This document shows positions 5,549 to 11,887 of a stretch of 24,137 bases of DNA, piece by piece. Each line of letters begins with the position of its first letter. Positions within the stretch are counted from its first letter, which is position 1. The notes beneath the pieces were generated by a model. The model did not search any database, had not been told where the DNA came from, and was given only the letters and a program-made list of their open reading frames with translations. The stretch spans positions 1-24,137 of IMG/VR virus record IMGVR_UViG_3300050821_004857. The stretch is one strand, 5' to 3'. This DNA is from a virus. Made by a program: the position numbers and the translations under genes.

Positions 5549-6229
5549 TCAGTTGGCTGATTGCGGAGGGTGACCCGGCGGGCCGGGAATGATCGCAATC
5601 GGGGTTACCATGCCCGCGGCGTCGTTTCCGAACCGGAAATACTGCTCGCCATCGGGCGCGGTCGGATCGTATGCCTCGACTTGCCAGCTCTGCCCGGCGG
5701 CTTCGGCCCGCTCGACTTGCTCGCGGTGTCTGGCGGCGATGGTGGCGCCGTCTACGTGCGGGCCGTGCGGTTTGCCGGGTTCGGGGTCGTGCTGCCCGAT
5801 CCATGTCTCGTCGGCGACCTCGCCGTCGATGTAGAGCCGCATTCGTAGGCGCATCACGGGGCGGCGCGGTTGCGGGCGGGCGCCGGGGTCGGCGATGCTC
5901 CATAGCCGCTCGGGCACGTCGACCTCGTTTGGTCCCGAGCGGCCGAGAAACACGATCACGCCGAGCAGGATCGGCCCCGGCCCGCGGTGCCAGCCGCCGA
6001 GCTGGCGGGCGATCGTGTCGGCGACAAAATTCGGCGGCTCGTTCCGCTCGGCGGCTTCCTCGGCGGCGTAGGCGACCCAATCGCCGCCAGCGACCGGGCA
6101 GCAGAGGTAACCGCCGATCGCCTCGTGTATGGCGGCTGCCATCGCGGCGGGCTCGGCGGGTAGGGTCACGAGCGCCGTCGAGCCGTTCGGCTCAACGATC
6201 AGCGCTCGCGGCCCTACGCCGCTAGGCAC
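5549..6229 (-). CDS. DUF3846-like protein, 226 aa
   Basis: The N-terminal 110 residues resemble DUF3846, a family common in actinophages with unknown role: ALIVEPNGSTALVTLP, then AIGGYLCCPV, a short turn, and a later ILLGVIVFLGRSGPNEVDVP. The C-terminal half is additional: RLRMRLYIDGEVADE, a proline-glycine stretch with a histidine-rich patch, a helix (AARHREQVERAEAAG), and a final WQVEAYDPTAPDG part. The GTG start at 6229 overlaps the upstream 35-aa gene's stop by 8 bases. Longer than a bare DUF3846 domain, so it may be a fusion. The family assignment is from pattern memory. Confidence 0.75.
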   Translation of the reverse strand: MPSGVGPRALIVEPNGSTALVTLPAEPAAMAAAIHEAIGGYLCCPVAGGDWVAYAAEEAAERNEPPNFVADTIARQLGGWHRGPGPILLGVIVFLGRSGPNEVDVPERLWSIADPGARPQPRRPVMRLRMRLYIDGEVADETWIGQHDPEPGKPHGPHVDGATIAARHREQVERAEAAGQSWQVEAYDPTAPDGEQYFRFGNDAAGMVTPIAIIPGPPGHPPQSAN

Positions 6230-6329
6230 GCCGCCGCCGTATGTGCGGGTCGAGCACGAGCAGGATCGCGCCGACCAGCGCGAGCAGCGCGGCGGCGAGC
6301 AGACCGCCGTAAATCACGACCAGGATCAC
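6222..6329 (-). CDS. 35-aa single-pass membrane mini-protein
   Basis: This short frame fills an otherwise empty gap. GTG at 6329 overlaps the upstream stop (GTGA), and its TAG overlaps the next GTG by 8 bases. The peptide is one hydrophobic helix (VILVVIYGGLLAAALLALVG and four more residues, about 2-26) followed by DPH and a run of four arginines, giving a membrane anchor with a basic end. Such peptides can be superinfection-exclusion factors, holin modulators or membrane tethers. Its early-operon position argues against lysis. The coding call rests on the two overlaps and the coherent hydrophobicity. Confidence 0.65.
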   Translation of the reverse strand: MILVVIYGGLLAAALLALVGAILLVLDPHIRRRRA

Positions 6330-6655
6330 GGCAGCTCGGCCCGGCGCCCGCGGACGTAGCGGCAGAGCGGCCGATCGCCGATATAGACCGTGACCGGCCC
6401 GCCGCGGGTCGAGTGCCAGTGCGCGCGGTTGACGGCGTTGATCGCGCCGCCGCCCGACTCGTCTCGGTCGAATGTGTCGAGCGGCTCGCGCTGGCCGTCC
6501 CGCATGACCCGGTAACAGCGCCGGGCGGGCGGCGGCTCGGGCGGGGCGAGCGGCGTGATCACGACGCCGCCCTCGACCAGTACGGCGGCGAGGTCGGGCG
6601 CGGGCACTTGCACGAGCCGCGAGCCGGGCACCTGCTCGATATCGGCCCGGCTCAT
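6326..6655 (-). CDS. Hypothetical 109-aa protein downstream of lsr2
   Basis: Begins MSRADIEQVPGSRLVQVPAP and alternates short beta-like segments (LAAVLVEGGVVITPL, RCYRVMRDGQ, GPVTVYIGDRPLC) with a proline-rich linker. It contains NRAHWHSTRGG and a basic C-terminus. No recognised family. ATG 6655 overlaps the lsr2 stop (ATGA), so it is translated with Lsr2 and may be its partner, but this is only a positional inference. Confidence 0.7.
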   Translation of the reverse strand: MSRADIEQVPGSRLVQVPAPDLAAVLVEGGVVITPLAPPEPPPARRCYRVMRDGQREPLDTFDRDESGGGAINAVNRAHWHSTRGGPVTVYIGDRPLCRYVRGRRAELP

Positions 6656-7065
6656 GCGGTGCGCCCGCCGGTCGCCGCGCGCCATTCGGCGATAACGCTC
6701 GCGGCGATCCGGCCGCGCTCGGCGACCGTGACGCCGGGCTGGTCGGCTGCCCACGCGCGCAGCGCGACCCGCTCGGCCGGGGTTAGCGGCTGATCGCCGT
6801 TCGCGGTCGGCGGGCGGAATGTCGCCGCCGGGGCCGAGCTGCCGCGGCTCGTGGCGCCGGGTTTCCGGCCGCGCTTGCCCGGCTTGCCGTTCGCCGCTAT
6901 GCGGGCGGCGTCGACGTAGCGGGCGAGCGCGCCGCGCAGTTTCCCGGCGTTCGGCGCCGATAGGTCGATCTCGTATGCCTGGCCGTCGAGCCCGAATCTG
7001 ATCGTGTCTTCGGCGGCCGAGCCGTCTAGGTCATCGACCAACAGCACGTTCGTAATCGTGGTCAC
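6652..7065 (-). CDS. lsr2: Lsr2-family nucleoid-associated protein
   Basis: Lsr2 is the actinobacterial H-NS-like protein that oligomerises on AT-rich, often foreign, DNA and silences it. The N-terminal dimerisation domain is well kept: LLVDDLDGSAAEDTIRFGLD and AYEIDLSAPNAGKLRGAL (residues 8-47). The C-terminal DNA-binding domain is present too: LTPAERVALRAWA and ERGRIAASVIAEWRAA, with the minor-groove RGR at 117-119. At 137 aa it is longer than host Lsr2 (about 112) because the linker is extended and holds an extra AT-hook-like KRGRKPG at 64-70. GTG start; GAAGGGACCAA ends 5 bases upstream. It may silence host or competitor genes, or control phage genes. Confidence 0.9.
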   Translation of the reverse strand: MTTITNVLLVDDLDGSAAEDTIRFGLDGQAYEIDLSAPNAGKLRGALARYVDAARIAANGKPGKRGRKPGATSRGSSAPAATFRPPTANGDQPLTPAERVALRAWAADQPGVTVAERGRIAASVIAEWRAATGGRTA

Positions 7066-7070
7066 CTGAT

Positions 7071-7081
7071 TTGGTCCCTTC
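7071..7081 (-). promoter_or_regulatory. Start-associated motif copy for lsr2
   Basis: Minus strand reads CGAAGGGACCAAATCAG before GTG at 7065. This copy has CGAAGGG rather than CGGAAGGG, matching the copy in the 1269-1307 hairpin. Confidence 0.7.
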
Positions 7082-7086
7082 GTATC

Positions 7087-7106
7087 GGGTTGGGTTGGGT
7101 TCGGGG
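7087..7106 (+). other. Possible G-quadruplex sequence upstream of lsr2
   Basis: The plus strand reads three G3 tracts each separated by TT, then TTC and G4, in 20 bases. This fits the simple four-tract quadruplex rule. It lies in the 58-base gap between the 98-aa gene and lsr2, on the template strand for leftward transcription. A structural role is inferred from sequence alone. Confidence 0.45.
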
Positions 7107-7123
7107 TTGCGGATTCCCGGCAA

Positions 7124-7420
7124 TCACTCTATGCCGTGCGCGTCTCCGGTTTCCACACTCGACGCGCGATATGTGGATAACCCGAGTATCTCGCCGATCG
7201 GGCGGATACCGGCGAGCCGGATCATCTCGTCGTCTACGCGGGCGCCGAGCGCTAGTAGCGCCTCGATCAGCTTCGCGAATGCCTGCGGGTCGATATCGTA
7301 TGCGGCGCGCAGGTTCTCGGGTTCCTCGCCGCCGTTCGCCGCGGCGATGGCGGCGAGCGCGTCGTCGGCTTGCTGCCGCATCGCCTCGCTTGTGGTGATC
7401 ATGAACCAATGTCCGCTCAT
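7124..7420 (-). CDS. Hypothetical 98-aa protein
   Basis: Begins MSGHWFMITTSEAMRQQADDALA; mostly helical and acidic, with NLRAAYDIDPQAFAKLIEALLAL and the C-terminal IRPIGEILGLSTYR. No metal site or membrane segment. A good ribosome site (AAGGGGG) lies 11 bases before ATG 7420, overlapping the preceding stop region. It ends 58 bases before lsr2. Unknown function. Confidence 0.7.
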   Translation of the reverse strand: MSGHWFMITTSEAMRQQADDALAAIAAANGGEEPENLRAAYDIDPQAFAKLIEALLALGARVDDEMIRLAGIRPIGEILGLSTYRASSVETGDAHGIE

Positions 7421-7434
7421 TGGGTGATGCCCCC

Positions 7435-7701
7435 TTACGGGTCGTCCACGAGATACAGCATCGGCCCGCGCCGCTCGGGCCGGTAATCAACGGTCACGAC
7501 GTCCTCACAGGTCGGCGAGATCAGATCATGACACGCGCCGAGATACCAGATCACGTCGGCGGCGGTGAGGTCGCCCGCGTGATGTTCGATCCATCGGCGG
7601 AATATCTCGGTTACCGCCGGGTCCGATGCGATGAAATGAAAAGCCATCCCGGCCGTCGCGCGGGCGGCGTCGAGATCGGGTTCGGGTATGCCGCGGGTCA
7701 C
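7435..7701 (-). CDS. Hypothetical 88-aa protein
   Basis: Begins MTRGIPEPDLDAARATAG. The central part is helical (VTEIFRRWIEHHAGDL, DVIWYLGACHDLI), with a short C-terminal beta segment (DVVTVDYRPERRGPMLYLVDD). Two Cys and several His do not form a clear motif. Start overlaps the upstream stop (ATGA). Family not recognised. Confidence 0.7.
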   Translation of the reverse strand: MTRGIPEPDLDAARATAGMAFHFIASDPAVTEIFRRWIEHHAGDLTAADVIWYLGACHDLISPTCEDVVTVDYRPERRGPMLYLVDDP

Positions 7702-8039
7702 TCGGGATCGCCGGGCATGGGGAACGGCAGCGGGTCGGCGTCGGGCGTGTCGAGCCGGTCGAGTGTCTGATCGGCGCGGGTGAGCACGTCGGCGACCCGG
7801 CGAAAATCGGCGGCGAGCGACACGAGCGAGAGATTCGCGGCGAGCTGCCCGGCGTAGTGCCCGCGCTCGCCGACCTGCGCGATATGCAGCTCGATCCGGC
7901 CCATCGGATCGGCGGCGTCGAGCAGCCGCGCGTATTTGAGCACAGAGCGGGCGAGGTTGCGCGCCATGTCGAGCGGGTCGATCTCGGGCGGCGCTTCGGG
8001 CGCCCCGGCCTGGCCGGGCGCCTCGTTTGTGCTGGTCAC
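7698..8039 (-). CDS. Hypothetical 113-aa helical protein
   Basis: After a proline-rich N-terminus (APGQAGAPEAPPEIDPLD) comes a mainly helical body: MARNLARSVLKYARLLDAADP, RIELHIAQVGERG and LSLVSLAADFRRVADVLTRA. The tail is acidic and proline-rich. GTG 8039 forms a GTGA overlap with the upstream stop. It looks like a small helical-bundle early protein; no function can be assigned. Confidence 0.7.
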   Translation of the reverse strand: MTSTNEAPGQAGAPEAPPEIDPLDMARNLARSVLKYARLLDAADPMGRIELHIAQVGERGHYAGQLAANLSLVSLAADFRRVADVLTRADQTLDRLDTPDADPLPFPMPGDPE

Positions 8040-8317
8040 AGCTTCCCCCTACAGGGTTTGCGGGCGAGCCGGTTACTAAACGGCTGTTCGCACTTGAAAC
8101 AGCCCGGCCCCTGGAATTGAACGAGATTCTCGCGGTCCATCAGCTTTATGACGTCGGGGTCGGCGGCCGAGCGCGGGTCGGCGATGATCCACGCGGCGAC
8201 CATAACCCACAGATGCGCGCCGGGCCGGTCGGCCGAGACGAGCCGCCGTTCCATCGCGCTCGCGGGTATCGGCTGATACGTGACCGGGATCGCGCCCGCG
8301 CCCGGCGCGCCGGTCAC
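8036..8317 (-). CDS. Hypothetical 93-aa phage protein with a CxxC motif
   Basis: Contains HLWVMVAAWIIADP, then LMDRENLVQFQGPGCFKCEQPF and a final KPCRGKL. The ENL...GPGC.KCEQ...PC ending is one I associate with small, uncharacterised actinophage proteins; CFKC plus the later Cys may bind a metal. GTG 8317 gives a GTGA overlap with the IPT-type gene upstream. The same frame continues upstream through GFSA and could instead be entered by a -1 frameshift from that gene (see findings). Confidence 0.7.
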   Translation of the reverse strand: MTGAPGAGAIPVTYQPIPASAMERRLVSADRPGAHLWVMVAAWIIADPRSAADPDVIKLMDRENLVQFQGPGCFKCEQPFSNRLARKPCRGKL

Positions 8318-8619
8318 GGCTGAAAACCCGTTCCGCGGATCGTTACCCGCGTGCCGCCGAGCCCGCGATCGGGCTCGACCGCCTCGATAGTCGGCGGGCG
8401 GGGCGGCTGTTCGGCGTAAAACGCGCCGGTCGCGGTCGCGGTGCCCGCGCTCGTGATCACGGTCACGTCTTCGGGGCCGTCGCCGCCGCCCATATACGGG
8501 GCGATCAGCTCGGTATCGCTGATTACCTCGACCATTCCGGGCGGCGCTTCGTTCGGGCCGATCCGCACGCGGGTTCCGCCGGTCGGGGTTGCGCCGACGC
8601 CGGGCTGGCGGGCGCTCAT
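8314..8619 (-). CDS. IPT/TIG-like protein, 101 aa, ending mid-domain
   Basis: The sequence looks like parts of two IPT/TIG immunoglobulin-like folds. Residues about 15-70 resemble the second half of one repeat (VISDTELIAPY, then DVTVITSAGTATATGAF). Residues 71-99 match the beginning of the next (PPTIEAVEPDRGLGGTRVTI then RGTGF), which stops abruptly at QP. IPT domains are usually cell-surface, tail or transcription-factor modules, so an early-operon gene of this type is odd. The last sense codons sit on a GGGTTTT heptamer. ATG 8619 overlaps the upstream stop. Confidence 0.7.
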   Translation of the reverse strand: MSARQPGVGATPTGGTRVRIGPNEAPPGMVEVISDTELIAPYMGGGDGPEDVTVITSAGTATATGAFYAEQPPRPPTIEAVEPDRGLGGTRVTIRGTGFQP

Positions 8620-9065
8620 TTGCGGCCCCTTCCGCGCGGTCCCTTACCGGGCTCGTCGCCGGGCTCGCCGCCGGGCGGGTCGCCGGGCGGCGGGTCGATC
8701 GTGCCCTCGCCGGGCTCGTCGGGGTCGGCTGGCGAGGTCGGGTCGCGCATCGCCTCGAATGCCGCCTCGATCTCTTGCTCGAATTCAAACGCGAGCTGTT
8801 CGCCGCCGATCGTGCGCGCTTGCGCGGCGCGGCGGATCATCAGCTCGGCGTTTGGCAGATCATCGGGCAATAGCGGCTCGACCCGGCGGATTCGCACGGT
8901 CGCGACCGTATCGGACACGTCGTAATCCTCGGTTCCGCGGCGCAGATCGAAAATAATCAGCGCCGCGCGCTTGCGGGTCGGGTCTTTGAGTAGCTCGTCG
9001 GCGATTGCCGCGAGCCCGTTTGCTTCGCCCTTCGGCAGAATCGCGTTTGCCTTGACGTCTGGCAT
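8616..9065 (-). CDS. Hypothetical 149-aa protein with an acidic glycine/proline tail
   Basis: The first 100 residues look like a compact fold: LPKGEANGLAAIADELLKDP, RAALIIFDLRRGTED, TVATVRIRRVEPLL and AELMIRRAAQAR. The last 45 residues are Pro/Gly/Asp/Glu-rich and end in GPRGRGRK. An acidic disordered tail after a small folded core is reminiscent of single-strand DNA-binding proteins, but no OB-fold signature is clear, so I leave it unnamed. The ribosome site GGAAGGGG lies directly after the stop of the replication gene, TAGGAAGGGG. Confidence 0.7.
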   Translation of the reverse strand: MPDVKANAILPKGEANGLAAIADELLKDPTRKRAALIIFDLRRGTEDYDVSDTVATVRIRRVEPLLPDDLPNAELMIRRAAQARTIGGEQLAFEFEQEIEAAFEAMRDPTSPADPDEPGEGTIDPPPGDPPGGEPGDEPGKGPRGRGRK

Positions 9066-9077
9066 CGGTTCCCCTTC

Positions 9078-10148
9078 CTAAAACGGGTACTCGTCGTCGG
9101 CGGGCTCGGTTAGCTCGCCGAAGTCTTCGGGGTCGGGTTCGGGTGGGTCGGCCCGGCCGGGGTTATCCGCATCGCCCCGGCCGGGCCGGTCTTCGGGGTC
9201 GGCGGGCTCGACGTGCCATTCGCCGTCTTCGCCCTCGACCTCGCGCCCGCCGCCGAGCCCGAGCGGGTCGCCCTGGTCGTCTTCGGCGGTCGCGATGGCG
9301 GGTTCGGCTCGCCGTTGGGCGGCGATCTCGGCGACCTGCGCGCGGGCGAGCGCCTCGCCGTGCAAGCGGGCGGCGGGGTCGGGTTCGGGGTCGCCGAGCC
9401 GGGCGGGCCGGTTCGCTAGCCCCTTCCGCGCTTCCTCGGCTCGGGCGGCGCGCTGATCGTCGGTTGCGGGTCCGCCGGGGCGGTGCATGTCGGCGATGAT
9501 CTGCGCGGCGGGCCGGGCGATCGGGCGCCCGCGGCGGGCGGCGGCTGGCGGCTGGTCGAGTACGCCGCTCGGCGACCAGCCCTCGCCGTCGTCGCGCGCG
9601 GGCGCGCCCACGCGCCCCGGCGCGCGCGCGCGACGTTTGTCTCTGTCTCTGTCTATGTCTGGCATACGATCCGCATTGCGACTCGCATTGCCCGCCGTAT
9701 CAGTGCCCTCTGACCAGCGGGTAAGCGCCGCCGTTCGGCCCGCGGCCGACACTTTCGCGGCGTGGTCGAGTGTCTCGGCGCGCGTTCCGTTCCGCTTGAC
9801 GTAGGCACGAACGAGATAGCCCGCCGTATGCGAATCGCTTTGCGGTTCGCTATGCGGTCCGTTATGCGATCCGCTCGGGTCGATCAGCCGCGCGTCGGCC
9901 AGCAACGCGACCAGACCGGCGGCGAGGTCGGCGGGCAGCGGGTAGGCGAGCGCGCCGATCTCGGCGGCGGGCACGAACCCATCCGACAGATTCTCGCGGC
10001 AGTAGCAAGCCATCGCGAGATAGAGCCCCCACGCGGCGAACCCGCGCTCGCCGTGCTCAACGATCATCGCGCGGACCTTCTTAGACCGCGGCCAGCGCAC
10101 GTCGAGCGGGATATAGATGATCCCGCTCGTGATTCCTCGCGGCATCAT
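9078..10148 (-). CDS. Replication-initiation-type protein with an N-terminal helical DNA-binding domain
   Basis: Starts MMPRGITSGIIYIPLDVRW, then RSKKVRAMIVEHGERG, GLYLAMACYCREN and LPADLAAGLVALLADARLID. This order (short intro, small winged-helix-like region) is typical of phage replication proteins of the DnaD/replisome-organiser type. The middle has KRNGTRAETLDHAAKVSAAG and LTRWSEG, like the HTH linker seen in such proteins. The C-terminal 150 residues are charged and proline-rich, probably disordered. Two clusters of 12-bp DNA repeats lie inside the gene. ATG 10148 follows AGGGGGCGA and overlaps the upstream stop (ATGA). The role is inferred; no helicase motifs are present. Confidence 0.7.
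   Translation of the reverse strand: MMPRGITSGIIYIPLDVRWPRSKKVRAMIVEHGERGFAAWGLYLAMACYCRENLSDGFVPAAEIGALAYPLPADLAAGLVALLADARLIDPSGSHNGPHSEPQSDSHTAGYLVRAYVKRNGTRAETLDHAAKVSAAGRTAALTRWSEGTDTAGNASRNADRMPDIDRDRDKRRARAPGRVGAPARDDGEGWSPSGVLDQPPAAARRGRPIARPAAQIIADMHRPGGPATDDQRAARAEEARKGLANRPARLGDPEPDPAARLHGEALARAQVAEIAAQRRAEPAIATAEDDQGDPLGLGGGREVEGEDGEWHVEPADPEDRPGRGDADNPGRADPPEPDPEDFGELTEPADDEYPF
9663..9698 (-). repeat. Second, degenerate cluster of 12-bp iteron-like repeats
   Basis: Three adjacent 12-base units, CATACGATCCGC, ATTGCGACTCGC and ATTGCCCGCCGT. The first matches the TATGCGATCCGC unit of the 9827-9874 cluster at 10 of 12 positions, the second at 8 of 12. A GTCTCT hexamer repeat lies immediately to the left (9639-9662). 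Confidence 0.45.
9827..9874 (-). repeat. Four tandem 12-bp repeats, candidate replication iterons
   Basis: Units TATGCGAATCGC, TTTGCGGTTCGC, TATGCGGTCCGT and TATGCGATCCGC follow each other without spacer. They encode the low-complexity peptide SGSH-NGPH-SEPQ-SDSH within the replication-type protein. Iterons placed inside the initiator gene are known from the lambda O gene, so this is a candidate origin. Direct evidence of replication is lacking. Confidence 0.5.
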
Positions 10149-10495
10149 TCGCCCCCTTCCGGGTCTGCCCGCTCGGGTGCATATCCAGCCTCGACCGCCC
10201 ATCCGATCGCGACCTCTAGCGGAACGATCACCATCGCCCGGTTAACCGATCGCTCGCCGAGCCCCGGCGGCAGGTAGACGAGCCATGCCAGCTCGCCGTC
10301 TGCCGCGTAGCCCGCCGCTTGCTTAAGCCACGCCGCGCGCCATTCGGCGCCGGTCTTGACCTCGATCGCGATGCCCGGCGTACCGAGCAGATCGCGGCCC
10401 TTCCGGCTGTTCGGCGTAGCTTCGGCGGTCGGGAACCACGGGCGCAGATACTCGGCGACCCATCCGGGCGCGCGGTTCCCTCTGCCCCGGCTCAT
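10145..10495 (-). CDS. PD-(D/E)XK nuclease, Holliday-junction-resolvase-like
   Basis: A 116-aa protein with the catalytic pattern of small phage resolvase or VRR-type nucleases. An N-terminal helix comes first (PGWVAEYLRPWFP), then RKGRDLLGTPGIAIEVKTG with Asp35, Glu45 and Lys47 as the metal-binding D...ExK triad. A helix with KQAAGYAADGE then precedes a beta segment (AWLVYLPPG). It probably resolves branched recombination or replication DNA before packaging. ATG 10495 overlaps the methyltransferase stop (ATGA), and its own stop overlaps the replication-protein start. Confidence 0.82.
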   Translation of the reverse strand: MSRGRGNRAPGWVAEYLRPWFPTAEATPNSRKGRDLLGTPGIAIEVKTGAEWRAAWLKQAAGYAADGELAWLVYLPPGLGERSVNRAMVIVPLEVAIGWAVEAGYAPERADPEGGE

Positions 10496-11184
10496 GCCGC
10501 GGCCCGAACTTGAGTCATGAGGTCGGCCCCGATATCTGCCGTGTAAGCGGGCGGGATCGCCTCGCCTAGCTCTTTTTTCCGCATCCATCCGATACCCATC
10601 GCGCGGCGGGCGGTCGCGAGCGGTATATACCGCTTGCCGTGCCCGCCGCCGCCGGGGTCGCGCGGCGTGAGGTAGAACGCGCCGTTTTTGATAATCGAGA
10701 TCGCCGGGCCATCGTGGACGCACGGCGGGCGCAGCGCGAAACCGCCCCATGATGTCTCAAACCAGCGCTCGCGCACGAGCAGGTATCCGTCCGCGCCGAG
10801 CCCATACATGCAGCCGCATAGCCGGTAATCGGGGCGCAGCGGCGCGCCGGGCACATTCTCGATTACCCATGGCGCGCCGGTCGAGCGGAACCGCTCGCGG
10901 ACGGCGTCGAGCAGCCAGCCCGTCCCTTGCTCGATCGCCCACGCGGCGCGATACCGCATGTGATCGACGCACGGCGGCGAGCCGTGATAGGCATCGAACC
11001 CGGTTAGCGGCGCGTCCATGCAATCGCCGAGCACGAAACAGCCGGGGTATCGCGGTTGCGGCTTAATGTCGAATCCGACCGTATGGAACCCGGCGAGCTG
11101 ATAGCCGTAGCCCGCGCCGCCCGCGCCCGAGCACCAGTCGGCGAGCACGGGACCGGCGTCATAGCCGCATATCGGGCAGCTCAT
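10492..11184 (-). CDS. DNA cytosine-5 methyltransferase (compact, 230 aa)
   Basis: Transfers a methyl group from S-adenosylmethionine to cytosine in DNA. Motif I is LADWCSGAGGAGYGYQLAGF (14-33), the catalytic motif IV is GSPPC (Cys72), motif VI is ENVPG (109-113), a motif VIII-like RERWFETSW follows, and motif X is GEAIPPAYTADIG near the end. The order is normal, but at 230 aa it is shorter than classic enzymes (over 300) and leaves little room for a target-recognition domain. An N-terminal CPICG adds a cysteine pair. It probably protects phage DNA from host restriction; no cognate nuclease is next to it. Confidence 0.88.
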   Translation of the reverse strand: MSCPICGYDAGPVLADWCSGAGGAGYGYQLAGFHTVGFDIKPQPRYPGCFVLGDCMDAPLTGFDAYHGSPPCVDHMRYRAAWAIEQGTGWLLDAVRERFRSTGAPWVIENVPGAPLRPDYRLCGCMYGLGADGYLLVRERWFETSWGGFALRPPCVHDGPAISIIKNGAFYLTPRDPGGGGHGKRYIPLATARRAMGIGWMRKKELGEAIPPAYTADIGADLMTQVRAAA

Positions 11185-11714
11185 CGGCGCACCTTGAATG
11201 ATGCGGCGATCACGAATTCGGGCGGCAGATCGGCGACCCGGTAAGCGCGGAACGCCGAGCTACGGTCGCCGTTCGCCCGGTCGCGCCACGGCCGGGCGCG
11301 GTATCCGAGCGCGGTCGCGTGCCATAGCCGGAAAACCGCGAGGTCGCCGAGCAGCCATCGGGACAGAGCGAGCGGGTCGGCGGGGTCGGCGAATCCGTAA
11401 AACAGGTAATCGCCCCATCCCGATATGATCTTGCTCAGCTCGGTTTCGGTGCCCGATGGGCGGCTCGCGCGTAGCGTGAATTCGTCGCCGTAGCGGTCGG
11501 CGTACTCGGCCCGGCGGATTCGGACGGCGATCCGCTTCGGCGCGAGCGTGAGCACGATCAGATCGGTATTGTGCCGCATGTCTTCGGCGGCGGGCGCCTC
11601 GCTTACGAGATAGTTCGCGGCGATCTGCTTGATCCGCGGCAGTATCGGCCGGGTCCATTCGTACTCGGCGCGGCGGTCGGCGGGCAGCCGGTCGGCGATC
11701 TCGGTTTCGGTCAC
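11181..11714 (-). CDS. Hypothetical 177-aa protein with a degenerate PD-(D/E)XK-like pattern
   Basis: Core pattern: MRHNTDLIVLTLAPKRIAVRIRRAEYADRYGDEFT, given here in pieces as HNTDLIVL (about 48-55), KRIAVRIRRAEY and DEFTLRASRPSGTETELSK. Then IISGWGDYLFYGFADP and a C-terminal basic part. The beta-D-beta-helix order and the final Y/F-rich segment recall nuclease-fold proteins, but the expected ExK reads as RIR, so activity is doubtful. GTG start with a GTGA overlap. It sits directly upstream of the cytosine methyltransferase, to which it is coupled (ATGA). Confidence 0.65.
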   Translation of the reverse strand: MTETEIADRLPADRRAEYEWTRPILPRIKQIAANYLVSEAPAAEDMRHNTDLIVLTLAPKRIAVRIRRAEYADRYGDEFTLRASRPSGTETELSKIISGWGDYLFYGFADPADPLALSRWLLGDLAVFRLWHATALGYRARPWRDRANGDRSSAFRAYRVADLPPEFVIAASFKVRR

Positions 11715-11887
11715 AGCGCCGCCCGCATGAGCACGGCGCGGGCTCGCTCGACCGCGGCCCGCCAGCGCCGCGCGCGCGGGCGATGCCGCTCGATCCGGTC
11801 GCGCAGGTCGGCGAGTGTCCGGGTCGGCTCGATCCGGTCGGCGACCTCGCGCAGCTCGGCCCGTAGGCGAGTCTCAAAATCAGACAC
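11711..11887 (-). CDS. 58-aa helical mini-protein
   Basis: Starts at GTG (VSDFETRLRAELREVADRIE) and is a single highly charged helical region rich in Arg, Glu and Ala, with DLRDRIERHRPRARRWRAAV after it; probably a coiled coil or nucleic-acid-binding helix. The start overlaps the upstream stop by 8 bases and the stop overlaps the next GTG (GTGA). Function unknown. Confidence 0.65.
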   Translation of the reverse strand: MSDFETRLRAELREVADRIEPTRTLADLRDRIERHRPRARRWRAAVERARAVLMRAAL

